From positions 1 to 15,215 of the forward strand of contig JAHIJU010000042.1 of NCBI GenBank assembly GCA_018898235.1: DNA of 15,215 nucleotides, in the 5' to 3' direction. How positions within the stretch are numbered: position 1 is the stretch's first letter; every line of letters begins with the position of its first letter. The notes beneath the pieces are model-generated. The model saw only the letters and a list, made by a program, of their open reading frames with translations, was not told the origin of the DNA and ran no database searches. Source of the stretch: Actinomycetota bacterium (GTDB lineage Bacteria; Actinomycetota; Actinomycetes; Actinomycetales; Cellulomonadaceae). Below, piece by piece: positions 7,152-13,342 of the stretch. A program made the translations under genes and the position numbers.

Positions 7152-7942
7152 AGCGCCCCCAGCTCGGCGGCGTCCTCCGCCGCCGAGCGCCGACGACCTG
7201 CCCGGTGGTCGTGCAGCAGGCAGATCCCGACGGCCACGAAGTACAGCAGCAGGATCGGCGCCGCGACGGCGAACATCGTGACCACATCAGGGGTCGGCGT
7301 GGCGATCGCCGCGAACACGAAGGCGATCACCACCGACCATCGCCAGGCCCTCAGCCAGACCCGGCCACTGACCAGGCCCGCGAGGGTCAGCCCCACCATG
7401 AACAGCGGCAGCAGGAACGTGGCACCGAAGGCCAGCATGATCTGCATCACGAACGTGAGGTACGACTGGGCGTCGATGAGGTTGACCGCACCGGTCGGCG
7501 TCGCGAGCGTCAGCAGGGCGACCGCGTTCGGGATGACCCACCAGGCCAGGGCCGCTCCCCCGAAGAACAGCGGCACCGCGGCCGCGACGAAGCCGATCGA
7601 GTAGCCGCGTTCGCGTCGGGTCAGCCCCGGCGTGACGAAAGCCCACAGCTGGTAGATCCACCACGGGCTCGACACCAGGATGCCGAGGAAGATCGAGACC
7701 CGGATCTTCATGTCGAACGGACTGGCCACCCCGGCGAAGTTCGGCGCGATCTCCTGGTGCCGCTCGGCGGCGATGCGCAGGATCGGGGAGAACAGCAGGT
7801 CCATCACCCGGCCCGAGACGAGCCAGCCGACCACGGCGCCGACCACGATCCCGATGGCCGCCCGGACCACGCGGGAGCGCAGCTCGACCAGGTGCTCGCG
7901 CAGGGACATCCGCCCCTCAGGAGCGGTGGACTTGCGGCTCAC
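7148..7942 (-). CDS. tatC: twin-arginine translocase subunit TatC
   Basis: TatC is the membrane receptor that binds twin-arginine signal peptides and works with TatA (and TatB) to export folded proteins. The 264-residue protein starts with a short polar tail and the conserved LREHLVELRSR (14-24). Six hydrophobic segments follow (roughly 25-44, 82-103, 117-138, 160-190, 201-216, 221-243). The conserved block WWIYQLWAFVTPGLTRRER (94-112) and the IATPTPD motif (213-219) are typical. The C-terminal tail is charged and cytoplasmic. The GTG start at 7942 lies 6 bp after the tatA stop. An internal ATG at 7909 (Met12) has a good GAGG Shine-Dalgarno sequence and directly precedes the conserved region, so a 253-residue product is a real alternative. 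tatA-tatC pairs without tatB are usual for actinobacteria. Confidence 0.97.
   Translation of the reverse strand: MSRKSTAPEGRMSLREHLVELRSRVVRAAIGIVVGAVVGWLVSGRVMDLLFSPILRIAAERHQEIAPNFAGVASPFDMKIRVSIFLGILVSSPWWIYQLWAFVTPGLTRRERGYSIGFVAAAVPLFFGGAALAWWVIPNAVALLTLATPTGAVNLIDAQSYLTFVMQIMLAFGATFLLPLFMVGLTLAGLVSGRVWLRAWRWSVVIAFVFAAIATPTPDVVTMFAVAAPILLLYFVAVGICLLHDHRAGRRRSAAEDAAELGAL
7913..7918 (-). promoter_or_regulatory. possible ribosome binding site for an alternative tatC start
   Basis: GAGGGG on the minus strand sits just before the ATG at 7907-7909, with GAGG 5 nt from the start codon. The annotated GTG at 7942 has no comparable site. Translation could begin at Met12, or the GTG could be served by coupling to tatA. 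Confidence 0.4.
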
Positions 7943-7948
7943 GCCCGG

Positions 7949-8212
7949 TCAGGCGAGCGGTGCACGACCGTCGCCGGTGGAACCCTGGGGGGTGGCGGCG
8001 GGCGGCGGCGTCTGCGGTGCGGCGACCGGGTCGACGACCGTGGTGCGTGTCGGGTCGTCCTCGCGCAGGTCCTTGACCTCGGACTTGAAGATCTTGAGCG
8101 ACTGACCGACGCTCTTGGCGACACCGGGCAGCTTGTTGGCGCCGAACACCACGAGCACGATCGCCAGGACGATCAGCAGGTTGAGCGGGTGGTCGAGCAG
8201 GTTCCTGAACAT
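7949..8212 (-). CDS. tatA: Sec-independent translocase subunit TatA
   Basis: TatA oligomerises to form the Tat translocation path. The 87-residue protein has one N-terminal membrane helix (about 10-23), the hallmark FGANKLPG (23-30) at the hinge, and an amphipathic helix (about 30-49) with KSVGQSLKIFKSEV. A Pro/Ala/Thr-rich acidic tail follows. Mycobacterial TatA is similar in size. The ATG start at 8212 has a good GGAAGG Shine-Dalgarno sequence 7 nt upstream (8220-8225), and a TATCAT hexamer lies about 30 bp upstream. It therefore appears to have a leadered promoter of its own inside the paf-tat cluster. tatC follows after 6 bp. Confidence 0.96.
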   Translation of the reverse strand: MFRNLLDHPLNLLIVLAIVLVVFGANKLPGVAKSVGQSLKIFKSEVKDLREDDPTRTTVVDPVAAPQTPPPAATPQGSTGDGRAPLA

Positions 8213-8243
8213 GGCGGTGCCTTCCGGGCGGGGTCAGAGATCG

Positions 8244-8249
8244 ATGATA
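8244..8249 (-). promoter_or_regulatory. putative -10 element upstream of tatA
   Basis: TATCAT in the 70-bp gap before tatA fits TANNNT and is the most AT-rich hexamer there. Initiation about 7 nt downstream would leave a leader of about 25 nt carrying the GGAAGG ribosome binding site. A CTGGAC sequence 16 bp upstream is only a poor -35 match. Confidence 0.45.
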
Positions 8250-8251
8250 CG

Positions 8252-8266
8252 CGCCGAGAGGCGGCG
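8252..8266. other. small hairpin directly upstream of the tatA -10 element
   Basis: CGCCG (8252-8256) and CGGCG (8262-8266) form a 5-bp stem around a 5-nt loop, 2 bp from the TATCAT hexamer. On the minus strand it follows the upstream membrane-protein gene and could act as a weak terminator. There is no T-tract. Confidence 0.3.
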
Positions 8267-8282
8267 TCCAGGTGACGGGGGC

Positions 8283-8606
8283 TCACCGCCAGAGGGTCTC
8301 CCAGCGCAGATGTGCCGCGGCTCGGCTCGCCGAGCGCCGAACGTCCCGGGCACGGCGCCTATCGGCGAGACCGCTGCGCCAACGAGCGCGGTCGGTGGCG
8401 TCGGCCGCCAACGGGTGGACCACCGTCACCGGCTCGCGGACCTCGGCAAGCTCGGCCACCCGGTCGGACAGCTGCTCGGCCGCGCGGCCGGCGCGGGCCA
8501 GCTCGTGGCCCAACGCGACCGAGCGTCGCCACAAGGACCTGCCCAGGAAGAACGCCCCGACGAGCGTCCCCACCACCAGGACGGTCCACACGGCCCACCA
8601 GATCAC
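8283..8606 (-). CDS. small single-helix membrane protein of unknown function
   Basis: I do not recognise a family for this 107-residue protein. It begins with one strongly hydrophobic helix (about residues 2-22, MIWWAVWTVLVVG onward). A helical, probably coiled segment follows (about 30-57, with HELARAGRAAEQLSDRVAELAE), then a basic Arg-rich C-terminal third (about 74-107). It therefore looks like a membrane-anchored protein with a cytoplasmic basic tail. The GTG start at 8606 shares GTGA with the pafC stop codon, which argues for a real, translationally coupled gene rather than a chance frame. tatA lies 70 bp downstream. It could serve the regulators or the Tat system, but nothing in its sequence shows which. 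Confidence 0.75.
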   Translation of the reverse strand: MIWWAVWTVLVVGTLVGAFFLGRSLWRRSVALGHELARAGRAAEQLSDRVAELAEVREPVTVVHPLAADATDRARWRSGLADRRRARDVRRSASRAAAHLRWETLWR

Positions 8607-9565
8607 GGCTGCTCCTCGTAGGCGTCGAGGGCGGCCTGGGCGGTGGCCGCCACCTCCAGGGCGATGGACTGTGGCTGCACATCGAGCACATCGCCGGCCG
8701 CACCCAGCAACAGCTGGACGATCCAGGTGTGCGAGACCACCCGCAGATCAACCTCGAACGACCCGTCCGGGAGATTCCGCACCGCCTCCACGGGAGCGGA
8801 CTCGGCGATCCAGCGGGCACGGCTGCGCAGGTGCAGCCTCACCAGCTCACCGCTGGGGTCCGGGTCGAACACCTCAGCGCGTGCGTCGACCTGGTGGGTG
8901 TCGGCGGGTACGTCGAGCACCGCCACATCGAGCACCCGGTCGAGCCGGAACAGCCGTTCGGCGCCGGCGGCCAGGCACCAGCCGAGCAGGTAGGAGCCAC
9001 CGTCGTCGGCCACCAGTCGGATCGGGTCGACCTCGCGCTCACTGGTGCGGTCCGCGGCGTTGACGTACCGAAGCCGCAGACGTCGCCCGGTGGCCAAGGC
9101 CTGCGCGAGGGCGGCCTGCACGTGCGGGTCGCCGGTCACCTGGAGCTGCACGTCCAGCGGTCCCGCCGAGGGGCCGGTGACCGCCTGGACCTTGGTGAGC
9201 GCCGACGTCAGCACGGCCCGTCGGTCGTCGTCGAGCGCGGGGCCCAGGTCCTGGGCGAGCGCGCGCAGGGCTGCCAGGAGCGCCACGGCTTCCCGGGCCC
9301 CCAGGCGCAGCGGGCGGGTCATGCCGCGGGCCTCGGTGAGCGTGACCATGCCCTGCTCGAGGGAGAACGCGTCGAAGTCGATGAGGTCGTAGGGCTGGTA
9401 CCCGGGCGTGCCGGTCAGCCAGAGCGTCTCCACGTCGGCGAGCACCTGGTCGGGGCTGACGCCGAACTGCGCGGCGAGCTGCTCGACGCTGGCCCCGGAG
9501 GTGCGGTCCAGGTAGGCGACCATGCCGAGCAGCCGCAGCACCCGGTCGCTGGCGCGCTCAGCCAC
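8603..9565 (-). CDS. pafC: WYL-domain transcriptional regulator PafC
   Basis: PafC is half of the PafBC activator, which in mycobacteria turns on a RecA/LexA-independent set of DNA-damage genes. The 320-residue product has an N-terminal winged helix-turn-helix (about 5-75, including GASVEQLAAQFGVSPDQV), a linker helix region, a WYL domain (about 160-225) with SYLLGW (191-196) at the signature position, and a C-terminal WCX-like domain. The GTG start at 9565 was chosen because MAERASDRVLRLL begins the conserved fold there. Larger upstream frames would run deep inside pafB. It overlaps the pafB stop by 8 bp, so the two are probably translated together. The small membrane-protein gene overlaps its stop codon by 4 bp. 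Confidence 0.93.
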   Translation of the reverse strand: MAERASDRVLRLLGMVAYLDRTSGASVEQLAAQFGVSPDQVLADVETLWLTGTPGYQPYDLIDFDAFSLEQGMVTLTEARGMTRPLRLGAREAVALLAALRALAQDLGPALDDDRRAVLTSALTKVQAVTGPSAGPLDVQLQVTGDPHVQAALAQALATGRRLRLRYVNAADRTSEREVDPIRLVADDGGSYLLGWCLAAGAERLFRLDRVLDVAVLDVPADTHQVDARAEVFDPDPSGELVRLHLRSRARWIAESAPVEAVRNLPDGSFEVDLRVVSHTWIVQLLLGAAGDVLDVQPQSIALEVAATAQAALDAYEEQP

Positions 9566-10550
9566 GGGGCACCTGGCCGAGACCGGCGGCGGTCCGTAGC
9601 AGGGACAGGACGGCGTCGCGGACCTCGGGCGGGTCGAGCACGAGCACCGCGTCGCCGTAGCCGACGACCTCCTCGGCCAGCTCCCAGCTCGTCCGGTAGG
9701 CGACCTGGACCACATCGCGGCCCGCGGCCACATCCGGTTCCGCAGCCTCGGCGGGCAGTGCGCGGGCCCGGAGCGCCTCGGCGCGCTCGGGGGCCAGTGC
9801 GAGCCGCGCCACGCCGGCCGCGCCGAGCGACCAGGACCGCTCGGCCTCCGCGAGCCGGACCGGGGCAGGCGGATCGAACGCCTCGGCCGGACCGACCATG
9901 CGCACCGTGCCCTCGATCCGCGACAGCCGGAAGGAACGCGCGGCACCGCGGTCGCGGTCATGGCCGATCAGCACCCACCCGCCACGTCGAGCCACCAGAC
10001 GCCAGGGCTCGACGTGCCGGTCGCGCACCTGCCCGGTGGTGGCCGCACGGTAGGTGAACCGGACGGCGCGCCGCTGGTGCAAGGCATCGACCAGCGGGCC
10101 CAGCGCCGCGCCGCCGGCCCGCACGCGCGGCGCGAGACCGGCCACCAGGTCGCTGGACTGGGCCGACGGCGCTGCGGCCCGCAGCTTGGTCAGGGCCCGG
10201 GCGGAGTCCACCCGCAGACTTGCGTCCTGCCACAGCTGGGCGGCCAGGGAGAGCACGCCGAGCTCGGCCGAGGTGAGGTCCACCGGCGGGAGCGCGTATG
10301 CCTCCAGGTCGATGCGGTACCCGATGTCGTCGCCGTGCCCGGCGTCGGTCACGGTGAGCAGCGGGACGCCGAGCTCACGCAGGGTGTCCTTGTCGCGTTC
10401 GAACATCCGCTCGAACGCATCCGGGGTCGGGGCGTCCGCGTACCCGGCGACAGTGGCACGCACCTGCTCCTTGGTCAGTCGCGTGGGGGTGTTCACCAGG
10501 GCGATGACCAGGTCGAGCAGGCGCTCGTCGGGTGGGATGGAGGTACTCAT
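9558..10550 (-). CDS. pafB: WYL-domain transcriptional regulator PafB
   Basis: PafB is the partner of PafC in DNA-damage-responsive transcription activation. The 330-residue protein starts with MSTSIPPDERLLDLVIAL and a winged helix-turn-helix (about 8-70, with RLTKEQVRATV and FERMFERDKDTLRELGVP). The WYL domain follows (about 152-215), carrying WVLIGHD (192-198) where the family shows WYL, and then the C-terminal WCX-like domain. The ATG at 10550 is preferred over longer frames because those run antisense through the DUF3866 gene. There is no good Shine-Dalgarno sequence; TACGTT ends 7 nt upstream, suggesting a leaderless start. In Mycobacterium the gene follows pafA; here no Pup-proteasome genes are adjacent, and a DUF3866 gene diverges from it instead. 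Confidence 0.93.
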   Translation of the reverse strand: MSTSIPPDERLLDLVIALVNTPTRLTKEQVRATVAGYADAPTPDAFERMFERDKDTLRELGVPLLTVTDAGHGDDIGYRIDLEAYALPPVDLTSAELGVLSLAAQLWQDASLRVDSARALTKLRAAAPSAQSSDLVAGLAPRVRAGGAALGPLVDALHQRRAVRFTYRAATTGQVRDRHVEPWRLVARRGGWVLIGHDRDRGAARSFRLSRIEGTVRMVGPAEAFDPPAPVRLAEAERSWSLGAAGVARLALAPERAEALRARALPAEAAEPDVAAGRDVVQVAYRTSWELAEEVVGYGDAVLVLDPPEVRDAVLSLLRTAAGLGQVPRG

Positions 10551-10557
10551 CGGACCT

Positions 10558-10563
10558 AACGTA
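10558..10563 (-). promoter_or_regulatory. putative -10 element of a leaderless pafB promoter
   Basis: TACGTT on the minus strand fits TANNNT and ends 7 nt before the pafB ATG. It lies in the 33-bp divergent gap. A -35 would have to lie over the start of the divergent gene, and no good match is seen. Confidence 0.5.
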
Positions 10564-10571
10564 GCGGCCGG

Positions 10572-10577
10572 TAGCGT
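10572..10577 (+). promoter_or_regulatory. putative -10 element of a leaderless DUF3866 promoter
   Basis: TAGCGT on the plus strand fits TANNNT and ends 6 nt before the GTG start at 10584. No Shine-Dalgarno sequence is visible. The element is 8 bp from the opposing pafB -10, so the two promoters are nearly superimposed. Confidence 0.5.
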
Positions 10578-10583
10578 GGGCGC

Positions 10584-11714
10584 GTGATCGCGTGGCGGCA
10601 GGGCGTGGTGGTGTCGGTCGATGCGGGGTGGCACGGGGCACTCCCGCTGCGGGTCCGCGTGGACGGCGAGGCCCCGACCGAGGACCGGGAGCTGGCGGCC
10701 CTGGCCTACCCGGAGCTGATCGGGCCGATCGAGGTCGGTGCACGGGTGCTGCTCAACGTCTCGGCGCTGGTCCGTGGCCTGGGGACCGGCGGGTACGCGC
10801 TCGTGGTCGCCCGCACCGACACGCTGCCGGCGGATCCGACCGCCGGCCCGGGGCACCTGGTCAAGGCGCGGTACACACCGCTGCAGACGATGGTGCTCGG
10901 CGTCGACGAGCAGGAGTCGGCGCACCACGAGGTCCTGCGCGACGCCGACGACCTGGCCGGGATGCCGGTCGTCGTCGCCGATCTGCACTCGGCGCTCCCG
11001 GCGGTGGTCGCCGGGGTACGGCTGGCCGCGCACGAGGCGGGCCGGCCGGCGCTGCGGGTCGCCTACCTGCTCACCGACGGCGGCGCGCTGCCCGCCTGGT
11101 TCTCCCGGACCGTGAGCGTGCTGCGCGAGACCGGCTGGCTCGACACCTGCGTGAGCACCGGGCAGGCGTTCGGCGGTGACCTCGAGGCGGTCTCGGTGCA
11201 CTCCGGGCTGCTGGCCGCGCGCTGGGTCGCCGGCGCCGATCTGGCCGTGGTCGCCCAGGGACCGGGCAACCTGGGGACCGGCACCCGGTGGGGCTTCTCG
11301 GGGGTGGCGGCCGGGGAGGCCGTCAACGCCGCGGCCGTGCTGGGCGGCCGCCCGGTGGCCTCGCTGCGGGTGTCGGGCGCCGACGAGCGGGAACGGCACC
11401 GCGGCATCTCCCATCACTCGCTGACAGCCTACGGGCGGGTCGCACTGGCCCCGGCGGATGTGGTGGTGCCCGTGCTCACCGGCGAGCTGACCGCGCTCGG
11501 CGCGCAGGTCCGGGAGCAGGCGTCGGCGCTGGGTGCCCCGGCCGGACGGCACCGGCTGGTGGAGGTCACGGCGGACGACGGCCTCCTCGATGCGCTGGGC
11601 GAGGTGCCCGTCCGGCTGTCCACCATGGGCCGGTCGCTCGGGCAGGACCCGGCCGCGTTCCTGGCGGCCGCGGCGGCCGGGCTGCATGCCGGTCGTCTGG
11701 TGCTCGAAGGCTGA
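10584..11714 (+). CDS. DUF3866 family protein of unknown function
   Basis: This 376-residue protein matches my recollection of the DUF3866 family, found in actinobacteria and firmicutes, for which I know no assigned biochemical role. The N-terminal part (about 1-100) is beta-rich and resembles a small barrel (GVVVSVDAGW, ALAYPELIGPIEVGARVLLN). The larger part (about 120-376) alternates strands and helices, with conserved-looking motifs VVVADLHSALPAV (128-140), AYLLTDGGALP, GQAFGGDLEAVSVHSGL, GPGNLGTGTRWGFSG and RHRGISHHSLTAYGR. No signal peptide or membrane helix is seen. It is the only plus-strand gene here, diverging from pafB with a 33-bp gap. The GTG start is supported by a TAGCGT hexamer 6 nt upstream. 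The location suggests shared regulation with pafBC, which is inference. Confidence 0.85.
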   Translation: MIAWRQGVVVSVDAGWHGALPLRVRVDGEAPTEDRELAALAYPELIGPIEVGARVLLNVSALVRGLGTGGYALVVARTDTLPADPTAGPGHLVKARYTPLQTMVLGVDEQESAHHEVLRDADDLAGMPVVVADLHSALPAVVAGVRLAAHEAGRPALRVAYLLTDGGALPAWFSRTVSVLRETGWLDTCVSTGQAFGGDLEAVSVHSGLLAARWVAGADLAVVAQGPGNLGTGTRWGFSGVAAGEAVNAAAVLGGRPVASLRVSGADERERHRGISHHSLTAYGRVALAPADVVVPVLTGELTALGAQVREQASALGAPAGRHRLVEVTADDGLLDALGEVPVRLSTMGRSLGQDPAAFLAAAAAGLHAGRLVLEG

Positions 11715-11731
11715 GGGCTCCGCTGCATGGA

Positions 11732-11750
11732 ACGGCGCGTCGCGCGCCGT
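11732..11750. terminator. hairpin between convergent DUF3866 and PH-domain genes
   Basis: ACGGCGCG (11732-11739) and CGCGCCGT (11743-11750) form a perfect 8-bp GC-rich stem with the 3-nt loop TCG. It lies in the 61-bp gap between two convergent genes, where a bidirectional terminator is expected. There is no T-tract on either side, which is common in high-GC actinobacteria. Confidence 0.6.
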
Positions 11751-11775
11751 GCACCGTGCGCGCCGGTCCGGGCGA

Positions 11776-12216
11776 TCAGTCGTCGGCCGCGGTCGCGGTG
11801 TGCCGGGCCAGCAGGGTCGCGAGCCGCCGGGCCTCGCGCACGGCCCGCTCACCGTCCGAGCGCTGGACACCCATGACGGCGATCGTGTCGCCGTCCGCGA
11901 GGTCGAGCTGGACCCACGGGCGCCCCTGCCCGAACCGCACCGAGACCACCTCGGCCCAGCTCAGCCGACGGGTCACCACGAGGTTGCGGACCGTGAGTCC
12001 CGCGGGGTCCACCAGCAGGGCCACCGAGGCCTGACGCCAGCAGAACCACACGATCAGTGCACCGAGCACACCGAAGCCGATCTGGTCCGGGACGCCCACC
12101 CAGGTGCGGGTCCCCCACATGATCGCGAGCGTGCCGAGCACCACGAGCACCCCGACGCCCCACGAGACCAGGCGCGCCAGGCGCGGACGGAACGGGGCGT
12201 AGGGGGCGTCGGTCAC
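11776..12216 (-). CDS. PH-domain-containing membrane protein
   Basis: This 146-residue protein has two hydrophobic helices (about 17-35 and 44-61) followed by a beta-rich domain (about 62-115) and a final helix (SDGERAVREARRLATLLARH, 120-139). That layout is seen in actinobacterial bacterial-PH-domain proteins. The fragments LLVDPAGLTVRNLVVTRRLSW and WVQLDLADGDTIAVMGVQR resemble that family. Its function is unknown; a membrane-anchored binding module is the most one can infer. The GTG start at 12216 shares GTGA with the hisG stop codon. I prefer it to a longer frame beginning at 12330, which would lie wholly inside hisG. It ends the rib-his block before the convergent hairpin. Confidence 0.85.
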   Translation of the reverse strand: MTDAPYAPFRPRLARLVSWGVGVLVVLGTLAIMWGTRTWVGVPDQIGFGVLGALIVWFCWRQASVALLVDPAGLTVRNLVVTRRLSWAEVVSVRFGQGRPWVQLDLADGDTIAVMGVQRSDGERAVREARRLATLLARHTATAADD

Positions 12217-13058
12217 AGCCGGCAGGCGTGGATCGAGGTCACGATGATCGCCCGAGCACCGACGTCGTACAGGTCGTCCATCACCCGGTTGGTCGCGGCT
12301 CTCGGCACCATCGCGCGCACGGCGCACCACTGCTTGTCATGCAGCGGGGACACCGTCGGGGACTCCAGACCGGGTGTGATCGCCACGGCGCGCTCGACCG
12401 CGGAGATCGGCACGTCGTAGTCCATGAGCACGTACTCGCGGGCCGTCAGCACCCCCTGCAGACGCCGGGTCAGCACGGCGAGCTCGTTGTCGTCGGCACC
12501 GGCACCGCGCACCATCACGGCCTCCGAGCGGAGGATCGGCTCGCCGAACACCTCCAGGCCCGCGGCCCGCAGGGTCGTGCCGGTCTCGACGACGTCGGCG
12601 ATGACGTCGGCGACGCCCAGCCGGATCGAGGACTCCACGGCCCCGTCGAGCCGGACCACCGACGACGGCTCGATCCCGCGCCCACCCAGGAACTGGGCGA
12701 CCAGCACCGGATAGGACGTCGCGATGCGGCGACCGGCCACCTCCTCGACACCCGACAGCTCGCCGGCCGTCGCCGCGAACCGGAAGGTCGAGCGGCCGAA
12801 GCCCAGCGGCAGGTGCTCCGTGGCCGCCGAGCCGGAGTCGATGAGCAGGTCACGGCCAGTGATCCCGACGTCGACGGTGCCCTGCCCGACGTACACCGCG
12901 ACGTCGCGCGGGCGCAGGAAGAAGAACTCCACGTCGTTGTCGGGATCGGGCAGCACCAGCTCGCGCGGATCGCGCCGCTGGCGGTATCCCGCCTCACGGA
13001 GCATCTGGACGGCGGGCTCGGAGAGCGACCCCTTGTTCGGGACGGCGATCCTCAGCAT
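12213..13058 (-). CDS. hisG: ATP phosphoribosyltransferase
   Basis: HisG catalyses the first and regulated step of histidine synthesis, joining ATP and PRPP to form phosphoribosyl-ATP in the cytosol. At 281 residues it is the long form, with a periplasmic-binding-like catalytic part (MLRIAVPNKGSLSEPA at the start; GQGTVDVGITGRDLL, 58-72) and the PRPP-binding DVVETGTTLR (155-164). A C-terminal regulatory domain (about 212-281) includes LHDKQWCAVRAMVPR and is where histidine feedback acts in this class. It therefore needs no separate HisZ. The ATG start at 13058 follows the hisE stop by 7 bp, and no strong Shine-Dalgarno sequence is seen, so coupling to hisE is likely. Its stop overlaps the PH-domain gene. 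Confidence 0.97.
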   Translation of the reverse strand: MLRIAVPNKGSLSEPAVQMLREAGYRQRRDPRELVLPDPDNDVEFFFLRPRDVAVYVGQGTVDVGITGRDLLIDSGSAATEHLPLGFGRSTFRFAATAGELSGVEEVAGRRIATSYPVLVAQFLGGRGIEPSSVVRLDGAVESSIRLGVADVIADVVETGTTLRAAGLEVFGEPILRSEAVMVRGAGADDNELAVLTRRLQGVLTAREYVLMDYDVPISAVERAVAITPGLESPTVSPLHDKQWCAVRAMVPRAATNRVMDDLYDVGARAIIVTSIHACRL

Positions 13059-13065
13059 GTGCGGC

Positions 13066-13329
13066 TCACAGGTGGGCGTAGACGTCGGCCAGGGTCAGCC
13101 CGCGCGCGAGCATGAGCACCTGGGCGTGGTACAGCAGCTGCGAGATCTCCTCGGCCGTCCGCTCATCGGACTCGTACTCGGCGGCCATCCACACCTCGGC
13201 GGCCTCCTCGACGACCTTCTTGCCGATCGCATGGACCCCCGCCTCGAGCTCGGCGACGGTGCGCGATCCGGCCGGACGGGTAGCGGCCTTGGCGGCGAGC
13301 TCGGCGAACAGGTCCTCGAACGTCTTCAC
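13066..13329 (-). CDS. hisE: phosphoribosyl-ATP pyrophosphatase
   Basis: HisE removes pyrophosphate from phosphoribosyl-ATP, the second step of histidine synthesis. The 87-residue all-alpha protein begins MKTFEDLFAELAAKA (GTG read as Met) and carries GKKVVEEAAEVWMAA with the acidic metal-binding residues of the MazG-like fold, then ESDERTAEEISQLLYH with further acidic ligands. The GTG at 13329 is preferred over an ATG at 13377. Homologues start at KTFEDLF, a TAGCAT hexamer lies 7 nt before the GTG, and the longer form would run through a strong hairpin. It heads a hisE-hisG-PH unit, with ribH 69 bp upstream on the same strand. Confidence 0.94.
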   Translation of the reverse strand: MKTFEDLFAELAAKAATRPAGSRTVAELEAGVHAIGKKVVEEAAEVWMAAEYESDERTAEEISQLLYHAQVLMLARGLTLADVYAHL

Positions 13330-13336
13330 GACCGCG

Positions 13337-13342
13337 ATGCTA
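13337..13342 (-). promoter_or_regulatory. putative -10 element of a leaderless hisE promoter
   Basis: TAGCAT fits TANNNT and ends 7 nt before the GTG start. The place where a -35 would lie is occupied by a GC-rich inverted repeat, and no -35 match is seen. Confidence 0.5.

Noticed and set aside
8603..9961. Extension of pafC to 452 codons
   Set aside because: The extra part is the wrong frame of pafB. Homology begins at MAERASD (GTG at 9565).
9558..11870. Extension of pafB to 770 codons
   Set aside because: The extra 440 codons run antisense through the whole DUF3866 gene. The conserved protein begins at the ATG at 10550 with a -10-like hexamer just upstream.
11776..12330. Longer PH-domain protein starting at 12330
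   Set aside because: The added residues lie wholly inside hisG in another frame. The GTG at 12216 overlaps the hisG stop in the same way as other coupled genes here.
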